Assembly: GCF_008973465.1 (NCBI RefSeq)
Contig: NZ_WBXN01000004.1
Location: forward strand, 5,124,501 to 5,188,500
DNA from: Streptomyces sp. SS1-1
GTDB taxonomy: Bacteria > Actinomycetota > Actinomycetes > Streptomycetales > Streptomycetaceae
Direction: 5' to 3'
DNA: 64,000 nt
Shown here piece after piece: positions 54,837 to 62,892 of the stretch; position 1 is the stretch's first letter, and each line of letters opens with the position of its first letter. Position numbers and translations under genes: made by a program. Under the pieces are notes generated by a model, which saw nothing but the letters and a program-made list of their open reading frames with translations, did not search any database and was not told the origin of the DNA.

Positions 54837-55218
54837 CGCGCTCGCACGGCGTCCGGCACCGGCATCTCGTGGCTGCCGGTCAGGGACGCGGGGCGAGGCG
54901 GGTGCCGTCGTGACCCGTCCGGCCGTGCCGTCGAGGCGGCGCGGCCGGACGCGGACGGCGCCCCGTGGCGTCGGGCTGCCCGTGGCCGATGCTCACGGCA
55001 CCCGGTCCGCCGGGTGCCCCATCGGCATGCCCGCGCACGGCCGCCGACCGCGGCCGGGAGCGACCCGCCGGGTGTGGCACAATGGCTAGCTGTACTCGAC
55101 AGCCGCACAGGACCCCTCTCTCCTCCGGCTGACGCGTCCATCGGGCACTCGGGTACCGCAACCCCACGCGGCAGTCCTGCCGTGCCCAACCACGTCAAAT
55201 CCAGGAGAACCCACTCCA
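54837..55218 (+). other. 382-nt region: terminator-like hairpins and the rpsP promoter region
   Basis: ACCGGCA/TGCCGGT (54858-54880) and the 9-bp stem GGCACCCGG/CCGGGTGCC with a TCCG loop (54997-55018) probably end the SprT-like gene. GTGTGGCACAATGGCTAGCTGTAC (split at 55072-55095) is the only AT-richer element and is a likely rpsP promoter. The leader would be about 110-130 nt, ending with CAGGAG before GTG 55219. No gene was found. Confidence 0.5.
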
Positions 55219-55638
55219 GTGGCAGTCAAGATCAAGCTGAAGCGTCTGGGCAAGATCCGTTCGCCTCACTACCGCATCGTCGTCGCCGACTCCCGCACCC
55301 GTCGTGACGGCCGTGCGATCGAGGAGATCGGCAAGTACCACCCGACCTACAACCCGTCGGTCATCGAGGTGGACGCCGAGCGCGTGGCGTACTGGCTGGG
55401 TGTCGGCGCGCAGCCGACCGAGCCCGTCCTCGCCATCCTGAAGAAGACCGGCGACTGGCAGAAGTTCAAGGGCGAGCCCGCCCCGGCTCCGCTGCTGACC
55501 GCCGAGCCGAAGAAGGCGCGCCCGTCGTTCGAGGCCCTCGGTGGCGACGACGAGGGCAAGGGTGAGGCCATCACCCAGAAGAAGAAGGCGGAGAAGAAGG
55601 ACGAGGCCGCGGCCGAGTCCGAGTCGGCCGAGGCCTGA
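55219..55638 (+). CDS. rpsP: Ribosomal protein S16
   Basis: The 139-residue S16 starts [20 protein letters not shown] and has [20 protein letters not shown]. It is about 50 residues longer than E. coli S16 because of an Ala/Lys/Glu-rich tail ([19 protein letters not shown]), common in actinobacteria. GTG 55219 follows CAGGAG. It is first gene of the rpsP-khpA-rimM-trmD-rplS block. Confidence 0.97.
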   Translation: MAVKIKLKRLGKIRSPHYRIVVADSRTRRDGRAIEEIGKYHPTYNPSVIEVDAERVAYWLGVGAQPTEPVLAILKKTGDWQKFKGEPAPAPLLTAEPKKARPSFEALGGDDEGKGEAITQKKKAEKKDEAAAESESAEA

Positions 55639-55640
55639 GC

Positions 55641-55880
55641 ATGCTCGAGGAGGCTCTCGAGCACCTCGTGAAGGGCATCGTCGACAACCCTGACGATGTG
55701 CAGGTCGCCTCGCGCAACCTGCGCCGCGGGCGTGTGCTGGAGGTCCGGGTCCACCCCGACGACCTCGGCAAGGTGATCGGCCGCAACGGCCGCACCGCAC
55801 GCGCTCTGCGCACCGTCGTGGGCGCCATCGGCGGCCGCGGTGTCCGCGTCGACCTCGTCGACGTGGACCACGTCCGCTGA
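55641..55880 (+). CDS. khpA: KH-domain RNA-binding protein KhpA
   Basis: The 79-residue single KH domain begins [20 protein letters not shown] and has [20 protein letters not shown] (GxxG motif GRNG). The standard place is between rpsP and rimM, 2 nt after rpsP. KhpA with KhpB binds small RNAs and affects cell-wall growth in Gram-positives (family knowledge). Confidence 0.95.
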   Translation: MLEEALEHLVKGIVDNPDDVQVASRNLRRGRVLEVRVHPDDLGKVIGRNGRTARALRTVVGAIGGRGVRVDLVDVDHVR

Positions 55881-55900
55881 CGCCGAACACAGCACCGGCT

Positions 55901-55936
55901 CGGGCCGGGGAGGGCCACTCGGCCGTCCCCGGCCCG
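55901..55936 (+). terminator. Hairpin between khpA and rimM (attenuator or partial terminator)
   Basis: The 11-bp perfect stem CGGGCCGGGGA (55901-55911) against TCCCCGGCCCG (55926-55936) has a 14-nt loop, in the 106-nt khpA-rimM gap. It may reduce downstream expression within the operon or mark an RNA-processing site. Confidence 0.55.
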
Positions 55937-55986
55937 TGGTCGTTCTACGCAGTCATGCCGCAGGCACACGACAGGAGATTGGACAC

Positions 55987-56538
55987 GTGCAGCTGGTAGT
56001 CGGACGGATCGGCCGGGCCCACGGCATCAAGGGCGAGGTCACCGTCGAGGTACGCACCGACGAGCCCGAGCTGCGGCTCGCCCCCGGAGCCGTGCTCGCC
56101 ACCGATCCCGCCTCCACGGGACCCCTCACCATCGAGAGCGGCCGCGTCCACAGCGGACGCCTCCTGCTGCGCTTCGAGGGCGTACGCGACCGCACCGGCG
56201 CCGAGGCCCTGCGCAACACCCTCCTGATCGCGGACGTCGACCCCGACGAGCTGCCCGAGGAGGAGGACGAGTACTACGACCACCAGCTCATGGACCTGGA
56301 CGTGGTCACCGCGGACGGCGTCGAGGTCGGCCGCATCACCGAGATCTCGCACCTGCCCACCCAGGACCTCTTCATCGTCGAACGGCCCGACGGGAGCGAG
56401 GTGATGATCCCCTTCGTCTCCGAGATCGTCACCGAGATCGACCTGGAGGAGCAGCGGGCCGTCATCACCCCGCCGCCCGGCCTCATCGACGACCGGGCGG
56501 AGATCGCCTCGTCCCGCGACGCGGAGGCCGAGAGCTGA
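55987..56538 (+). CDS. rimM: 16S rRNA processing protein RimM
   Basis: The 183-residue RimM has [20 protein letters not shown] in the N-terminal barrel and a C-terminal PRC domain ([40 protein letters not shown]). It assists 30S head maturation by binding S19. GTG 55987 follows AGGAGA. Its stop overlaps the trmD start (TGATG). Confidence 0.95.
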   Translation: MQLVVGRIGRAHGIKGEVTVEVRTDEPELRLAPGAVLATDPASTGPLTIESGRVHSGRLLLRFEGVRDRTGAEALRNTLLIADVDPDELPEEEDEYYDHQLMDLDVVTADGVEVGRITEISHLPTQDLFIVERPDGSEVMIPFVSEIVTEIDLEEQRAVITPPPGLIDDRAEIASSRDAEAES

Positions 56539-57371
56539 TGCGGCTCGACGTCGTCACGATCTTCCCCGAATACCTCGACCCCCTGAACGTCTCCCTCGTC
56601 GGCAAGGCCCGCGCGCGCGGACAGCTGAACGTCCAGGTGCACGACCTGCGGGCGTGGACGTACGACCGCCACAACACCGTCGACGACACCCCGTACGGCG
56701 GCGGCCCCGGCATGGTCATGAAGACCGAGCCCTGGGGCGACGCGCTCGACTCCGTCCTGGCCGACGGCTACGAGGGCGGCGCCGGCGAGCCCACCCTGAT
56801 CGTGCCCACCCCCAGCGGGCGGCCCTTCACCCAGGAACTCGCCGTCGAACTGTCCGAGCGGCCCTGGCTGATCTTCACCCCGGCCCGCTACGAGGGCATC
56901 GACCGCCGCGTCATCGACGAGTACGGCACCCGGATGCCCGTGCACGAGGTGTCCATCGGCGACTACGTCCTCGCCGGCGGCGAGGCGGCCGTCCTCGTCG
57001 TCACCGAGGCCGTGGCCCGGCTGCTGCCCGGCGTCCTCGGCAACGCCGAGTCGCACCGCGACGACTCCTTCGCGCCCGGCGCCATGGTGAGCCTGCTGGA
57101 GGGCCCCGTCTACACCAAGCCGCCCGAGTGGCGCGGCCGGGACATTCCGGAGGTACTGCTCAGCGGCCACCACGGGAAGATCGCCCGCTGGCGCCGCGAC
57201 GAGGCGCTGCGGCGCACCACCGCGAACCGGCCCGACCTGATCGAACGCTGCGCGCCCGCCGCCTTCGACAAGAAGGACCGCGAGATGCTCTCCATCCTGG
57301 GCTGGACGCCCGACCCGGAGGGCGAGCGGTTCGGCCGATTTTGGCGCAGGACCGAGGCCGTGGAAGAATAG
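56538..57371 (+). CDS. trmD: tRNA (guanine-37-N1)-methyltransferase
   Basis: The 277-residue SPOUT enzyme has [44 protein letters not shown] and the trefoil-knot SIGDYVLAGGEAAVLVVTEA. Length is standard (about 250-280). It is translationally coupled to rimM. It methylates G37 of tRNAs to prevent frameshifting. Confidence 0.97.
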   Translation: MRLDVVTIFPEYLDPLNVSLVGKARARGQLNVQVHDLRAWTYDRHNTVDDTPYGGGPGMVMKTEPWGDALDSVLADGYEGGAGEPTLIVPTPSGRPFTQELAVELSERPWLIFTPARYEGIDRRVIDEYGTRMPVHEVSIGDYVLAGGEAAVLVVTEAVARLLPGVLGNAESHRDDSFAPGAMVSLLEGPVYTKPPEWRGRDIPEVLLSGHHGKIARWRRDEALRRTTANRPDLIERCAPAAFDKKDREMLSILGWTPDPEGERFGRFWRRTEAVEE

Positions 57372-57506
57372 TCCGCTGTTGTGCGCCGTCCGGCGTGCGC
57401 CCCTGCCACAGGGGGACACGACGCCCGCCCCGACGGGCACAGCACTCTCATCTCGAACACCTAGTTCCGTTGATGACCTGTGGCATCAGCGAAGAAAGCA
57501 GACGAA

Positions 57507-57857
57507 ATGTCTCACCTGCTCGACTCCGTCGACGCCGCGTCGCTGCGCAGCGACGTCCCGGCCTTCCGCCCCGGCGACACCGTCAACGTCCACGTGCGCG
57601 TCATCGAGGGCAACCGCTCCCGTGTGCAGCAGTTCAAGGGCGTGGTGATCCGCCGCCAGGGTGCCGGCGTGCGCGAGACCTTCACGGTCCGCAAGGTCTC
57701 CTTCTCCGTCGGCGTCGAGCGCACCTTCCCGGTGCACACCCCGATCGTGGAGAAGATCGAGCTCGTCACCCGCGGTGACGTGCGTCGCGCCAAGCTGTAC
57801 TACCTGCGCGAGCTGCGCGGCAAGGCCGCGAAGATCAAGGAGAAGCGCGAGAACTGA
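57507..57857 (+). CDS. rplS: Ribosomal protein L19
   Basis: The 116-residue L19 begins [20 protein letters not shown] and has [20 protein letters not shown] and [21 protein letters not shown] 57507 gives the known Streptomyces length. An in-frame ATG/GTG 27 nt upstream would add nine residues (MASAKKADE) and is less likely, although GAAGAAAG in that stretch acts as ribosome site. It ends the ribosomal block. Confidence 0.96.
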   Translation: MSHLLDSVDAASLRSDVPAFRPGDTVNVHVRVIEGNRSRVQQFKGVVIRRQGAGVRETFTVRKVSFSVGVERTFPVHTPIVEKIELVTRGDVRRAKLYYLRELRGKAAKIKEKREN

Positions 57858-57864
57858 GCGCTTC

Positions 57865-57880
57865 CGGGGGCTCGCCCCCG
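57865..57880 (+). terminator. Hairpin after rplS
   Basis: CGGGGGC (57865-57871) pairs with GCCCCCG (57874-57880). It is short with a tight loop and lies 8 nt after the stop. The next gene has its own -10 element. Confidence 0.45.
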
Positions 57881-57917
57881 AGGGGTCCGCGGCGGGGCCG
57901 GATAGCATCTGGCCTCG

Positions 57918-58634
57918 ATGGACACCGAAGCACAGCACACGGAGCGCGACCGCTCCTCCCGCCCTTCCGGCACCGGGTACGCCCCGGACCCGGAGGGCCG
58001 GGAGGGACGGTCGCGTTCCGCGTTGGCGGGCCGGATCACCGCCCGCCTCCCCGGCGGCCGGTACAGCCTGACCCTGCTGCTGGTCCTCGTCGGCGTCCTG
58101 CTGCTCAACCTGTTCGTCGCGCGGCCGTTCGAGATCCCGAGCGGATCCATGGAGCCCGCATTGAGGATCGGCGACCGCGTCCTCGTAAATAAGTTGGCGT
58201 ACCGTTTCGATGCCGGGCCGCGGCGCGGCGATGTCGTCGTGTTCGACGGAACCGGGTATTTCGGGGACGCCGACTACGTCAAACGCGTTGTGGGTGTGGG
58301 GGGAGACCACGTGGTCTGCTGTGACAAGGAGGGGAGGATCCAGGTGAACGGCCGCCCGGTCGACGAATCGGCCTTCGTGCACCCCGGCGACCGCCCGTCC
58401 GCCGTGCGGTTCGACGTCGTCGTCCCCGACGGCAGGCTCTTCGTCCTCGGCGACCACCGCGGCGCCTCCAGCGACTCCCGCGACCACCTGGGCTCACCCG
58501 GCGGCGGCATGATCCCCCTCGACGCCGTCATCGGCCGCGCCGAGGCCGTCGTCTGGCCCGCCGCCCACTGGACCCGACTGCACCGTCCGGACGCCTACGC
58601 GCGCGTGCCCGCCCCGGACGGCGCCCATGGGTAA
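57918..58634 (+). CDS. sipW: Type I signal peptidase SipW
   Basis: The 238-residue Sec signal peptidase has a basic N-terminus, one membrane span (YSLTLLLVLVGVLLLNLFVA, about 48-67), catalytic Ser in IPSGSMEP and catalytic Lys in YVKRVVGVGGD, then GDHRGASSDSRDH. It appears to lack the C-terminal anchor. ATG 57918 follows TAGCAT by 9 nt (leaderless). It is the first of four tandem paralogues, as in S. lividans and S. coelicolor, and overlaps sipX by 8 nt. Confidence 0.93.
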   Translation: MDTEAQHTERDRSSRPSGTGYAPDPEGREGRSRSALAGRITARLPGGRYSLTLLLVLVGVLLLNLFVARPFEIPSGSMEPALRIGDRVLVNKLAYRFDAGPRRGDVVVFDGTGYFGDADYVKRVVGVGGDHVVCCDKEGRIQVNGRPVDESAFVHPGDRPSAVRFDVVVPDGRLFVLGDHRGASSDSRDHLGSPGGGMIPLDAVIGRAEAVVWPAAHWTRLHRPDAYARVPAPDGAHG

Positions 58635-59718
58635 CCGCGGCAAACCGCGCGGCGTGCCCAGCAGCGCCGCCGACAATCTGCTCCCCACCGGCTCCCGGCG
58701 CGCCTCCGGCCCCACGGGCGGCCGCAGCCGCGCCGAGCGGCGCAAGCTCCAGCGCAAGGTCAAACGGCGCCGCAGGCGCTCGGCGATCAAGGAGATACCC
58801 CTCCTCGTCGGCGTCGCCGTGCTGATAGCGCTCGTCCTCAAGACCTTCCTCGTCCAGGCCTTCGTGATCCCGTCCGGCTCCATGGAGCAGACGATCCAGG
58901 TCGGCGACCGCGTCCTCGTCGACAAGCTGACTCCCTGGTTCGGCAACAAGCCCGAGCGCGGTGACGTCGTCGTCTTCAAGGACCCCGGCGGCTGGCTCCA
59001 GGACGAGCAGACGACGGTGAAGAAGGACGACCCCGTCGTCGTCAAGCAGGTCAAGGAGGCCCTCACCTTCATCGGCCTGCTGCCCTCCGACGACGAGAAG
59101 GACCTGATCAAACGGGTCGTGGGCGTCGGCGGCGACCGCGTCAAGTGCTGCGACGCCCAGGGCCGGGTCACCGTCAACGGCGTTCCCCTGAACGAGGACT
59201 ATCTGTACCCGGGCAACACCCCGTCCAAGACCCAGTTCGACATCACCGTCCCCCAGGGCCGGCTGTGGGTCATGGGCGACCACCGGGCGAACTCGGCCGA
59301 CTCCCGCGCCCACCAGGACCAGGAGTACGGCGGCACGGTCTCCGAGGACGAGGTCGTCGGACGCGCGAAGTGGATCGCCTGGCCTCTCGGGCACTGGACC
59401 AGTCTGGACGAGCCGAACACCTACGCCTCCGTGGCCGACTCGGCGCCCGGGTCGACCGCGTCCGTCCCGCTGTCGCATAGGGTTGCCCCGGACGATTCGA
59501 ACGGAACGCTCCAGCTCCCGAGCCCTGCGGAACTCCCGCTCGTTATGGGAGTGGTGGGCCTGCGCCGCGCATGGGGCAGGCAGCGGCACAGAGTAAGGAG
59601 TTGGCGTGGGGGATGTGGCGGTTGGCGCACGGTCCGGGCACGACGGCGAGGAGCACCGCGGACACCCCGTGGGCGCGGCCGACCCGGCGGCGGACGGCGC
59701 CGTGACCTCCGGGAATGA
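58627..59718 (+). CDS. sipX: Type I signal peptidase SipX, with extended out-of-frame overlap into sipY
   Basis: The 363-residue protein has a basic start, a span (LLVGVAVLIALVLKTFLVQA), catalytic Ser in IPSGSMEQT, Lys in LIKRVVGVGGD and MGDHRANSADSRAH. A second C-terminal segment is ELPLVMGVVGLRRAWGR. From about residue 325 the tail is Arg/Gly-rich (GAPRTPRGRGRPGGGRRR) and runs 113 nt into sipY in another frame. In frame +2 a TAA sits at 59594-59596, just before the sipY ribosome site. The tail may therefore be an artefact of an indel or a real overlap. Confidence 0.9.
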   Translation: MGNRGKPRGVPSSAADNLLPTGSRRASGPTGGRSRAERRKLQRKVKRRRRRSAIKEIPLLVGVAVLIALVLKTFLVQAFVIPSGSMEQTIQVGDRVLVDKLTPWFGNKPERGDVVVFKDPGGWLQDEQTTVKKDDPVVVKQVKEALTFIGLLPSDDEKDLIKRVVGVGGDRVKCCDAQGRVTVNGVPLNEDYLYPGNTPSKTQFDITVPQGRLWVMGDHRANSADSRAHQDQEYGGTVSEDEVVGRAKWIAWPLGHWTSLDEPNTYASVADSAPGSTASVPLSHRVAPDDSNGTLQLPSPAELPLVMGVVGLRRAWGRQRHRVRSWRGGCGGWRTVRARRRGAPRTPRGRGRPGGGRRRDLRE

Positions 59719-60571
59719 GCCCGGATCCGGCGATGACGGCGGACGGTCGGGCGGCGAGCCCCCGACCGGCGGCCAGGGGTCGGGCGGGGCCGCCCCCGAG
59801 AAGAAGCAGCGCTCCTTCTGGAAGGAGCTGCCGATCCTGATCGGGATCGCGCTCGTCCTGGCGCTGCTGATCAAGACGTTCCTGGTGCAGGCGTTCTCGA
59901 TCCCCTCCGACTCGATGCAGAACACCCTCCAGCAGGGTGACCGCGTCCTCGTCGACAAGCTCACCCCGTGGTTCGGCTCCGAGCCGGAGCGCGGCGAGGT
60001 CGTCGTCTTCCACGACCCCGACCAGTGGCTCGCGGGCGAGCCCACCCCCGACCCGAACGCCCTGCAGACCTTCCTCAGCTGGATCGGCCTGATGCCGTCC
60101 TCCGAGGAGAAGGACCTGATCAAGCGTGTGATCGGCGTCGGTGGCGACACCGTCGAGTGCAAGGGCACGGGCCCGCTGACGGTCAACGGCAAGGCGCTGA
60201 ACGAGCCCTACGTCTACCCGGGCAACACCCCGTGCAGCCAGGACGACCAGGGCGGCCAGTTCAAGGTGAAGGTCCCCGAGGGCTTCATCTGGGTGATGGG
60301 CGACCACCGGCAGAACTCCCGGGACTCGCGCTACAACCAGTCCGACAAGAACCACGGCATGGTCCCCGTCGACAAGGTCGTCGGCCGTGCCGTCGTGATC
60401 GCGTGGCCGGTCGGCCGCTGGAGCACCCTGCCGGTTCCGGACACCTTCGACCAGGACCTCAGCACGCGGTCCGCGGCCCTGACGGTCGCCCCGCCGAGCC
60501 TCGCGCTGGCCGGCGCGGTGCCGCTGGTGCTGTGGCGCCGGCAGCGGGTCAGGGCCGAGCGGACGCGCTGA
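59606..60571 (+). CDS. sipY: Type I signal peptidase SipY
   Basis: The 321-residue protein has a Gly/Asp-rich disordered start (about 1-70), a span (LPILIGIALVLALLIKTFLV), catalytic Ser in IPSDSMQNT, Lys in LIKRVIGVGGD and MGDHRQNSRDSRYN. A C-terminal anchor (SLALAGAVPLVLW) ends with RRQRVRAERTR. GTG 59606 follows AAGGAG by 5 nt. Confidence 0.94.
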   Translation: MGDVAVGARSGHDGEEHRGHPVGAADPAADGAVTSGNEPGSGDDGGRSGGEPPTGGQGSGGAAPEKKQRSFWKELPILIGIALVLALLIKTFLVQAFSIPSDSMQNTLQQGDRVLVDKLTPWFGSEPERGEVVVFHDPDQWLAGEPTPDPNALQTFLSWIGLMPSSEEKDLIKRVIGVGGDTVECKGTGPLTVNGKALNEPYVYPGNTPCSQDDQGGQFKVKVPEGFIWVMGDHRQNSRDSRYNQSDKNHGMVPVDKVVGRAVVIAWPVGRWSTLPVPDTFDQDLSTRSAALTVAPPSLALAGAVPLVLWRRQRVRAERTR

Positions 60572-60747
60572 GCGGCCGGGACACCGTGGACGGGACCGGC
60601 CCGGGCAGCCGCACCGGGCCCGCCGCGGAGTACGGCATCAGCCGTTCCGTTTCGCACCCGCACCTGGGGAAAGCTTTGCCGAGCGGCCGGTCCGCGGTCT
60701 CCTGAGGGGCTGCCCGGCGTCGGTACCGCCGGGTAGGGTGCGGGTCC

Positions 60748-61518
60748 ATGGGTGGCGAGAGCACGATACGTACGGCGCCGCGTTCCGGCGCGAGCAAGGG
60801 CCCGGCGGGCAGCCGGACCGGACAGGTGCTGTCCGGGCTGGCCGTGGCGCTGGGTCTGCTGCTGTTCCTGGGCGGCTTCGCCTGGGGAGCGGTCGTGTAC
60901 CGGCCGTACACCGTCCCCACCAGCTCTATGGCGCCCACGATCGGCGCCGGCGCCCGGGTGCTCGCCCAGCGCGTCGACGGCGGCGACGTCCACCGCGGTG
61001 ACGTCGTCGTCTTCACGGACAAGACCTGGGTGACCAACGCGCCCGTCGTCAAGCGCGTCGTCGCGGTCGGCGGCGACACCGTCGCCTGCTGCACCGACGG
61101 CAAGCTGACCGTCAACGGCAAGCGGATCGACGAGCCCTACCTGGCCGACGACGGCCTCGCCGAGCTCCAGGGCTTCCCGAGCGTGAAGGTCCCCAAGGGC
61201 CGGATCTTCCTCCTCGGCGACGAGCGCAGCGGCTCCCTCGACTCCACCGCCCACCTCACGGACGCCGCCAGCGGCACCGTCGCCCGCAGTGCCGTCTCGG
61301 CCCGTGTGGAGGCCGTCGTGTGGCCCATGAACGGCATGCTGGAGCAGGCGACCGGCTTCGAGAAGCTCGGCCCGCTGTCGCCGCAGGGGCCGCTGCGCAC
61401 GCAGGGCCTCATGATCCTCGCCGGAGCCGTGCTGGTCCTCGGCGGCGGGGCGTACGGCCCGATCGCCAAGCGCCTCGGGGGCCGCAACCGCAAGCCGGAG
61501 CCCGCCCGTGCCGGCTGA
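60748..61518 (+). CDS. sipZ: Type I signal peptidase SipZ
   Basis: The 256-residue protein has an N-terminal span (GLAVALGLLLFLGGFAWGAV), catalytic Ser in VPTSSMAPT, Lys in VVKRVVAVGGD, LGDERSGSLDS instead of the usual GDHR/N box, and a C-terminal anchor (LMILAGAVLVLGGGAYG). It is the most divergent of the four. It has its own promoter: TAGGGT (60734-60739) ends 8 nt before ATG 60748. It overlaps the NUDIX gene by 11 nt. Confidence 0.93.
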   Translation: MGGESTIRTAPRSGASKGPAGSRTGQVLSGLAVALGLLLFLGGFAWGAVVYRPYTVPTSSMAPTIGAGARVLAQRVDGGDVHRGDVVVFTDKTWVTNAPVVKRVVAVGGDTVACCTDGKLTVNGKRIDEPYLADDGLAELQGFPSVKVPKGRIFLLGDERSGSLDSTAHLTDAASGTVARSAVSARVEAVVWPMNGMLEQATGFEKLGPLSPQGPLRTQGLMILAGAVLVLGGGAYGPIAKRLGGRNRKPEPARAG

Positions 61519-62044
61519 GACCGACAGCCCGCACCAGAACGGGGTCGACGGCCCGCCCGAGGACGGGGTGCGCAGGGTCGCCCGCGTCGTGCTGCTCGAC
61601 CCCGAGGACCGCATCCTGCTGCTGCACGGCCATGAGCCGGAAGACCCCGCCGACGACTGGTGGTTCACGCCCGGCGGGGGAGTCGAGGGCGACGAGACGC
61701 GCGAAGAGGCCGCTCTGCGGGAACTCGCCGAGGAGACCGGCATCACGGACGTCGATCTCGGCCCCGTGCTGTGGCGGCGCCGGTGCTCGTTCCCGTTCGC
61801 GGGCCGCCGCTGGGACCAGGACGAGTGGTACTTCCTGGCCCGTACGACCCAGACGGCGGTCAGGGCCCTGGCCCTCACCGAGCTGGAGCGGCGCAGCGTC
61901 GCCGGAGCACGCTGGTGGACGTGTCCGGAACTCGCCCGGGCGCATGAGACGGTGTATCCGACCAGACTCGCCGAGCTGCTGCGGAGGCTGCTCGACGAAG
62001 GTCCCCCGGCCGGGCCCGTGACCCTCGACACCGAAATCGTCTAG
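61508..62044 (+). CDS. NUDIX hydrolase
   Basis: The 178-residue protein has a complete Nudix box, with the Gly-Glu metal-binding helix running from GGGVEGDETREEAALREL into AEETGI (about 57-80). It is preceded by VARVVLLDPEDRILLLHGHE and followed by QDEWYFLART. The substrate (a nucleoside-diphosphate derivative) is not predictable. GTG 61508 lies inside the end of sipZ, so it is co-transcribed. Confidence 0.92.
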   Translation: MPAETDSPHQNGVDGPPEDGVRRVARVVLLDPEDRILLLHGHEPEDPADDWWFTPGGGVEGDETREEAALRELAEETGITDVDLGPVLWRRRCSFPFAGRRWDQDEWYFLARTTQTAVRALALTELERRSVAGARWWTCPELARAHETVYPTRLAELLRRLLDEGPPAGPVTLDTEIV

Positions 62045-62100
62045 GGGCCTGCGGGACTGGCGCACAATGGGGGGATCGCACGGCTGAAGGGGAACATGCC

Positions 62101-62409
62101 ATGAGCGCCGAGGACCTCGAGAAGTACGAGACCGAGATGGAGCTGAAGCTCTATCGGGAGTACCGCGATGTCGTCGGTCTGTTCAAGTACGTGATCGAGA
62201 CCGAGCGGCGCTTCTACCTGACCAACGACTACGAAATGCAGGTGCACTCGGTCCAGGGTGAGGTGTTCTTCGAGGTGTCCATGGCGGACGCCTGGGTCTG
62301 GGACATGTACCGGCCGGCCCGGTTCGTGAAGCAGGTGCGCGTCCTGACGTTCAAGGACGTGAACATCGAGGAGCTGAACAAGAGCGACCTCGAACTGCCC
62401 AGCAGCTGA
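62101..62409 (+). CDS. DUF2469 protein
   Basis: The 102-residue acidic protein MSAEDLEKYETEMELKLYRE, then YREYRDVVGLFKYVIETERR and LTNDYEMQVHSVQGEVFFEV, is a near-invariant actinobacterial family of unknown function. It is found beside the yraN-comM genes. ATG 62101 follows GAAGGGGAAC. A hairpin terminator with TTTT follows. Confidence 0.93.
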   Translation: MSAEDLEKYETEMELKLYREYRDVVGLFKYVIETERRFYLTNDYEMQVHSVQGEVFFEVSMADAWVWDMYRPARFVKQVRVLTFKDVNIEELNKSDLELPSS

Positions 62410-62424
62410 GGCCGGGGCTGAGGT

Positions 62425-62440
62425 TCACCCGCACGGGTGA
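62425..62440 (+). terminator. Terminator after the DUF2469 gene
   Basis: TCACCCG (62425-62431), a CA loop and CGGGTGA (62434-62440) are followed 5 nt later by TTTT. Confidence 0.7.
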
Positions 62441-62528
62441 GCGAGTTTTCCACAGCCCCGTAGTCGTCCACCAAGATCCAACAACGTCCTGAGACGGGCT
62501 CATCGTTGGCGCCGGAGGTGGTGCCGAC

Positions 62529-62891
62529 ATGAACGCACGCAGGGCACTCGGCAGGTACGGCGAGGATCTGGCCGCGAGGCGGCTGACCCAGGCCGGGATG
62601 ACGGTTCTCGGGCGCAACTGGCGCTGTGGCAGGACCGGAGAGATCGACATCGTCGCCCGCGACGGCGACGTCCTCGTCGTCTGTGAGGTGAAGACCCGCA
62701 GGGCCGGCGGCTTCGAACATCCGATGGCCGCCGTGGGCCCCGACAAGGCGCGGCGTCTGCGCGGCCTCGCCGAGCGCTGGATCCACGCGCACGGCGGAGC
62801 CCCGCCCGGAGGCGTCCGGATCGACCTGGTCGGCATCGTCCTGCCCGACCGGGGCGCCCCCGTCGTCGAGCACGCGCGAGGGGTGGCCTGA
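62529..62891 (+). CDS. yraN: UPF0102 (YraN) nuclease-like protein
   Basis: The 120-residue protein with a PD-(D/E)xK-type core opens [16 protein letters not shown]. Its catalytic-like strand [20 protein letters not shown] includes D in EID and E-x-K in EVKT. Function is unproven but linked to DNA processing because it precedes comM/yifB in many bacteria. It is separated from that gene by 1 nt. Confidence 0.93.
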   Translation: MNARRALGRYGEDLAARRLTQAGMTVLGRNWRCGRTGEIDIVARDGDVLVVCEVKTRRAGGFEHPMAAVGPDKARRLRGLAERWIHAHGGAPPGGVRIDLVGIVLPDRGAPVVEHARGVA

Positions 62892-62892
62892 C

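Noticed and set aside
62446-62454. TTTTCCACA, an 8/9 match to the DnaA box TTGTCCACA
   Set aside because: A single copy, far from dnaA/dnaN type genes, with no cluster or AT-rich unwinding element; expected by chance and part of a terminator tail.
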